Below are positions 13,428 through 16,229 of a DNA stretch of 16,229 nt, piece after piece. Source of the stretch: SW-9-67-25 sp964623735 (GTDB taxonomy: Archaea > Halobacteriota > Halobacteria > Halobacteriales > Haloarculaceae); assembly GCA_964623735.1 (NCBI GenBank), contig CAZUVE010000054.1:1-16229 (forward strand). Direction: 5' to 3'. How positions within the stretch are numbered: position 1 is the first letter of the stretch; every line of letters begins with the position of its first letter. The notes below the pieces were generated by a model, which ran no database searches, was not told the origin of the DNA, and was given only the letters and a program-made list of their open reading frames with translations. Made by a program: the position numbers and the translations under genes.

Positions 13428-14732
13428 TCAGGCGAAGTCGCTGTACGTCGGCCGGTCGTACTCGCCGGGGAACCCGTCGACGGGCGCCGTGGTCTGGTCG
13501 CCGCTCTCCATGTTCTTGACCGTCACCTCGTCGTTCGCGAGGTCCCGCTCGCCGACGATGACGACCGTCTCGGCGTTGATCGAGTCGGCGTAGTCCAGCT
13601 GTGCGCCGAAGCTCCGGCCGGCGACGTCCGACTCGACGACGTGTCCGCGTTCCCGCAACTCGCGGGCGATCCGGGCGGCCACGTCCCGCGTGTCGCCGAC
13701 CTGGAGGAGGTAGTAGTCGGTCGCGAGTTCCTCCCCGGGCCAGACGCCGGCGCGCTGACAGAGCAGGGCGAGGGTGGCGTGGCCGGGCGCGACGCCGACG
13801 GCGGGCGTCGGCTGGCCGCCAAAGCCCTCGATGAGGTCGTCGTACCGGCCGCCGCCGAAGACCGCACGGGATACCTCGCCCGTCGAGTCGAAGCACTCGA
13901 AGACGACGCCGGTGTAGTAGTCCAGCCCCCGGGCGGTCGTCAGCGAGAGCGTACAGTACTCCCTGACGCCGAAATCCGTCGCGGCCCCGAGTACGGCCTG
14001 GAGGTTCCCGACGGCGTTCTCGACGCGCTCGGTGCCCGCGAACGCGACCAGGTCCCCGAGGCTGTCCTCGGGCGTCTCCAGGAGGTCGTCGAACTCCGCG
14101 GCCTGGGTGTGGGACAGCCCCGCGGACGCGAGGAGGTCGAAGTACTCGTTCTCGTCGGTCTTGGCGCGCTTGTCGACCGCACGGATCGCCGCCCGGGTGT
14201 CGACGTCCGCGTCGACGGCCTCGAGAAGCCCGCCGAGAATGTCCCGGTGGGAGACGCGGAAGTCGAAGTCCTCGCCGGTCAGACCGAGGGCGGTCAGCGC
14301 GTCCGCCGCGACCGCCAGGATCTCGGCGTCGGCCGCGGGGTCGGCCGAGCCGAAGATGTCGACGTTGGTCTGGTAGAACTCCCGGAAGCGGCCCTGCTGG
14401 ACCTGCTCGTAGCGCCAGAACGGCCGCGTCGAGACCCACTTGACCGGCTTGGTGAGTTCCTGCTGTCTGGCGACGAACATCCGCGCCACCGTGGGCGTCA
14501 ACTCCGGCGTGAGCGCCACCTGCCTGCCACCCCTGTCCTCGAACGCGTACAGTTCCTCGAGGATCTCATCGCCGCTCTTGTCGGCGTACATCGCCGCGGG
14601 TTCGAGCGCCGGCGTCCCGACCTCGCGGAACCCGTACCGTCTGGCGGTCCCCTCGACAGTGTCGATGACCTGTCGCCGGGCCCCCATCTCCTCGGGATAG
14701 AAGTCGCGAAAGCCCTTGATGCGGTCGTACAT
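13428..14732 (-). CDS. hisS: Histidyl-tRNA synthetase
   Basis: It charges tRNA-His with histidine using ATP. Class II features are visible: the N-terminal IKGFRDFYPEEM and the TPALEPAAMY stretch, LTPELTPTVARM (motif-1 region), STRPFWRYEQVQQGRFREFY (motif 2), the histidine-specific GLDYYTGVVFE and FGGGRYDDLIEGFGGQPTPA (motif 3 region), then a C-terminal anticodon-binding domain (DYYLLQVGD, GRSFGAQLDYADSINA). At 434 residues it is full length. I chose the ATG at 14732 (MYDRIKG); a TATA-like box TTTCAAA around 14758-14765 lies about 27 bp upstream. The longer frame to 14837 would overlap the divergent osmC promoter and is basic. A tight CCCCCG-GTT-CGGGGG hairpin (14735-14749) stands 3 nt upstream of the start codon. 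Confidence 0.95.
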   Translation of the reverse strand: MYDRIKGFRDFYPEEMGARRQVIDTVEGTARRYGFREVGTPALEPAAMYADKSGDEILEELYAFEDRGGRQVALTPELTPTVARMFVARQQELTKPVKWVSTRPFWRYEQVQQGRFREFYQTNVDIFGSADPAADAEILAVAADALTALGLTGEDFDFRVSHRDILGGLLEAVDADVDTRAAIRAVDKRAKTDENEYFDLLASAGLSHTQAAEFDDLLETPEDSLGDLVAFAGTERVENAVGNLQAVLGAATDFGVREYCTLSLTTARGLDYYTGVVFECFDSTGEVSRAVFGGGRYDDLIEGFGGQPTPAVGVAPGHATLALLCQRAGVWPGEELATDYYLLQVGDTRDVAARIARELRERGHVVESDVAGRSFGAQLDYADSINAETVVIVGERDLANDEVTVKNMESGDQTTAPVDGFPGEYDRPTYSDFA

Positions 14733-14849
14733 GTCCCCCGGTTCGGGGGGGCCGCGTTTGAAAGCTTCTGTCGACCGCCGCGGCGCGGCTCCCGGGCCGC
14801 GAGCCTGCCGTGACATTATAAGTGCCAGTCCCTCCAAGAGTGGTGTGCA
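14733..14849. promoter_or_regulatory. Divergent hisS / osmC promoter region
   Basis: Toward osmC, TTATAAG (14816-14822) lies 28-34 bp before the ATG. Toward hisS, a TTTCAAA box lies near 14758-14765, followed by a GC hairpin (14735-14749) next to the start codon. Confidence 0.55.
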
Positions 14850-15269
14850 ATGCCTACCAGTTCAGCCGAAGCGACGTGGGAAGGAGCGCTCCAGGACGGA
14901 CAGGGCTCGGTTACACTCGGCAGCGGCGCCTACGAAGGGGCGTACTCGTTCGCGTCCCGCTTCCAGGACGGCGACGGCACCAACCCCGAGGAACTCATCG
15001 GTGGCGCCGAGGCCGGCTGTTACGCGATGGCCTTCGCGAACATGCTCGACGAGGAGGGCTACTCACCCGAGCGCGTCCACGCGGACGCGGTGGTCACGCT
15101 CGACGCCGACGCCCTCGAGATCACCACCGTCGACCTGACAGTCGAGGCGACGGTCCCGGACATCGACGACGAGACGTTCCAGGAGGTCGCCGGCCAGGCC
15201 AAGGAGGGCTGTCCGGTCTCGAAAGTACTGGCCGGCGCCGACATCACCCTCGACGCCACCCTCGCGTAG
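14850..15269 (+). CDS. OsmC/Ohr-family peroxidase-like protein
   Basis: OsmC/Ohr proteins are cytoplasmic thiol peroxidases that reduce organic hydroperoxides with a pair of cysteines. Both are present: Cys57 in GGAEAGCYAMAF and Cys121 in KEGCPVSKVL. An arginine (Arg37, ASRFQDGDGTNPEEL) lies where the family keeps its catalytic Arg. The 139-residue length is normal and the order of elements is as in OsmC (GAYEGAYSFASRF, then the Cys helix, then VDLTVEATVPDID, then the C-terminal ADITLDATL strand). The pattern fits the OsmC subgroup better than Ohr, since the second motif is CPVSK. The ATG at 14850 is supported by a TATA box about 30 bp upstream. The stop is 6 bp from the stop of a convergent transcription regulator, so their transcripts overlap or collide. 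Confidence 0.9.
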   Translation: MPTSSAEATWEGALQDGQGSVTLGSGAYEGAYSFASRFQDGDGTNPEELIGGAEAGCYAMAFANMLDEEGYSPERVHADAVVTLDADALEITTVDLTVEATVPDIDDETFQEVAGQAKEGCPVSKVLAGADITLDATLA

Positions 15270-15275
15270 CCGGCC

Positions 15276-15932
15276 CTACCGGTCGCCCAGCGACCAGCGG
15301 CTCCCCTCGTGCGCGACGACGCCCCGCGAGGCGAGGTGGTCGAGGACGTCCTCGACGACGGGGGGCGGTGCCTCGACGGCCCGGCTGAGTTGCTCGGTGT
15401 CGGCCTTGCCGTCCGCGAGTGCCGCCAGCAGATCGGTCACCAGCCGCGGGTCTGCTCCCTCGACCTCCTCGGCGATGCGCTCGCGGATGTCAGAGAGGCG
15501 GCCCTGGACCCACCGCTGGGCCAGCGAGAGTTCGTTCTCCAGTTCCTCGAGCCGCTGGAGGGCCTCGGCCAGTTCCTGGAGGTCCGTGGTGGTCTCCTCG
15601 GGTTCGATTTCGATGCTCAGGTACCGGCAGGAGGCCATGTCCACCCTGGAACTGGCCGGGTAGGCGCTCTTGGTCCCGAACTCGTACGGGGAGACGTTGA
15701 CCTCCAGGCGGAGGTTCCGCGAGATGGAGAAGTACTTGCGACGCCTGTCGTCGGTCCGGCTCTCGACCAACCCCGCCTCCTCGAGTTTCCGGAGGTGGTC
15801 GATGACCGCCTTCGGGCTGACACCGAGGTACTCGCTGATCTCCGTCACATAACAGGGCTTGCGCGCGAGCAGGCGGAGGATGCGCCGCCTGTTCGCGTTC
15901 CCCAGCAGGTCGAGCAACTCGGCTGAGTCCAT
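15276..15932 (-). CDS. ArsR-like transcription regulator with two winged helices
   Basis: Residues about 3-70 form an ArsR-type winged helix (LLDLLGNANRRRILRLLARK, YVTEISEYLGVSPKAVIDHL, KLEEAGLVESR, then the wing RRRKYFSI). A middle part includes a segment seen in haloarchaeal regulators (RLEVNVSPYEFG), then a coiled-coil-like helix (about 115-158, with LAEALQRLEELENELSLAQ). The C-terminus (about 163-215) appears to be a second winged helix (LVTDLLAALADGKADTEQLS, VVEDVLDHLASRGVVAHEG). No metal-binding cysteine cluster is evident: Cys27 and Cys102 are isolated. The ATG at 15932 follows AGGTGA directly, but TTATAC about 27 bp upstream suggests a leaderless message. Its target is unknown; osmC is the convergent neighbour. 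Confidence 0.85.
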   Translation of the reverse strand: MDSAELLDLLGNANRRRILRLLARKPCYVTEISEYLGVSPKAVIDHLRKLEEAGLVESRTDDRRRKYFSISRNLRLEVNVSPYEFGTKSAYPASSRVDMASCRYLSIEIEPEETTTDLQELAEALQRLEELENELSLAQRWVQGRLSDIRERIAEEVEGADPRLVTDLLAALADGKADTEQLSRAVEAPPPVVEDVLDHLASRGVVAHEGSRWSLGDR

Positions 15933-15955
15933 TCACCTGAAGTAAGCCTCCCTAG

Positions 15956-16014
15956 TATAAAAAACGTGGCTACAACAGCCGGCCGCGTCCAGGCCCCCAG
16001 ACGCCGGAGGCTGT
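15956..16014 (-). terminator. Candidate terminator of the Gly/Asp-rich gene
   Basis: On the minus strand the arms ACAGCC/GGCTGT (16009-16014 with 15975-15980), extended by GCC/GGC pairs, form a long-looped hairpin. It is followed by a six-T run, GTTTTTTAT, at about 15957-15964. The same T-run lies within the AT-rich promoter of the regulator gene, so termination and initiation signals overlap. Confidence 0.4.
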
Positions 16015-16043
16015 CGAGGATCTCGTGCTGAGTGCTGTGACTC

Positions 16044-16229
16044 TCAATTTGGTCCCCCGTCTCTGTTGCCACCGCCGCCGTCGCCGCCTCTGTTGCCACC
16101 ATCACCACCGTCGCCTCTATCGCCTCCGTCACCGCCGTCGCCGCCGTCACCACCGTCGCCTCTGTCGCCGCCGTCGCCGCCTCTGTTGCCACCATCACCA
16201 CCGTCGTCGCCGTCGCCTCCGTCACCGCC
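16044..16229 (-). CDS. Gly/Asp-rich repetitive C-terminal tail of an unidentified protein (partial)
   Basis: The frame is open to the right edge and ends with TGA at 16044-16046, giving 61 residues made almost only of Gly, Asp, Arg and Asn (for example GGDGGDGDDGGDGGN, RGGDGGDRGDGGDGG, ending GGGGNRDGGPN). Two 40-bp segments (16074-16113 and 16167-16206) are exact direct repeats 93 bp apart, that is 31 codons, so the tail grows by in-frame duplication. Acidic composition favours this frame over the others, which would read as Ala/Thr/Val or Ser/Pro repeats. Such tails are disordered and may bind cations, nucleic acid (GR-rich parts) or sit on the cell surface; I cannot name the protein. The gene body lies outside the window. 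Confidence 0.55.
   Translation of the reverse strand, partial: GGDGGDGDDGGDGGNRGGDGGDRGDGGDGGDGGDGGDRGDGGDGGNRGGDGGGGNRDGGPN

Noticed and set aside
13332..14813. 493-residue plus-strand frame antisense to hisS
   Set aside because: It begins inside a palindromic element and mirrors hisS codons; no recognisable motif.
15845..16225. 126-residue Ala/Thr/Val-rich minus-strand frame over the right-edge repeat
   Set aside because: It overlaps the start of the winged-helix regulator and is a frame-shifted reading of the Gly/Asp repeat; the Gly/Asp frame has a proper stop and acidic composition.

Overview
The window looks like haloarchaeal chromosome (class Halobacteria; my guess is Haloarculaceae or a relative). 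It is very GC-rich, the proteins are acidic, and many start codons have a TATA-like box about 25-30 bp upstream, as in leaderless transcripts. Archaeal or haloarchaeal gene types are present: CDP-archaeol synthase, CTP-dependent riboflavin kinase fused to a helix-turn-helix, and an HD hydrolase type I associate with haloarchaea. No rRNA, tRNA, CRISPR array or transposase gene was found.

Layout. 1-869 (+): C-terminal part of a membrane protein resembling haloarchaeal STT3/AglB-like glycosyltransferases. 1090-1971 (-): HD hydrolase. 2219-3607 (-): NCS2/AzgA-type purine permease. 4059-4985 (-): EamA exporter. 5057-5995 (-): branched-chain aminotransferase. 6208-6363 (-): 51-residue single-span membrane protein. 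6364-6644: unexplained hairpin-rich gap. 6645-8001 (-): overlapping riboflavin operon, regulator/kinase rbkR followed by ribB, with a palindromic operator candidate upstream. 8149-8769 (-): DUF502 membrane protein. 8807-9643 (-): proline dehydrogenase, divergent from 9853-12444 (+), a large FAD/folate demethylating dehydrogenase; together they suggest N-methylated amino acid or betaine breakdown. 12560-13105 (+): carS. 13428-14732 (-): hisS. 14850-15269 (+): OsmC-like protein, convergent with 15276-15932 (-), a two-winged-helix regulator. 16044-16229 (-): Gly/Asp-rich tail of a gene that runs off the window.

The most interesting signal lies between the genes. At least two families of short palindromic elements are dispersed here. 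Family 1 has an 80-bp core (1010-1089, 2112-2191, 3969-4044, 13253-13332, 13348-13427, and a remnant near 3697-3756). Family 2 has a core of about 73-78 bp (3836-3908, 13106-13183, and degraded copies at 867-956 and 6153-6204). Both families begin near TASTG and sit in a TSA trinucleotide (TGA or TCA), often with TSA on both sides. Several copies abut stop codons. The two families occur together, 52-69 bp apart, in three separate intergenic regions. They look like MITE-type non-autonomous mobile elements with a shared mobilising enzyme, inserting into TGA stop codons where a 3-bp duplication would do no harm. A further 14-bp inverted repeat (2015-2028/2079-2092, third copy 3793-3806) lies in the same mosaics.

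All family assignments come from reading motifs by eye; no database search was run.
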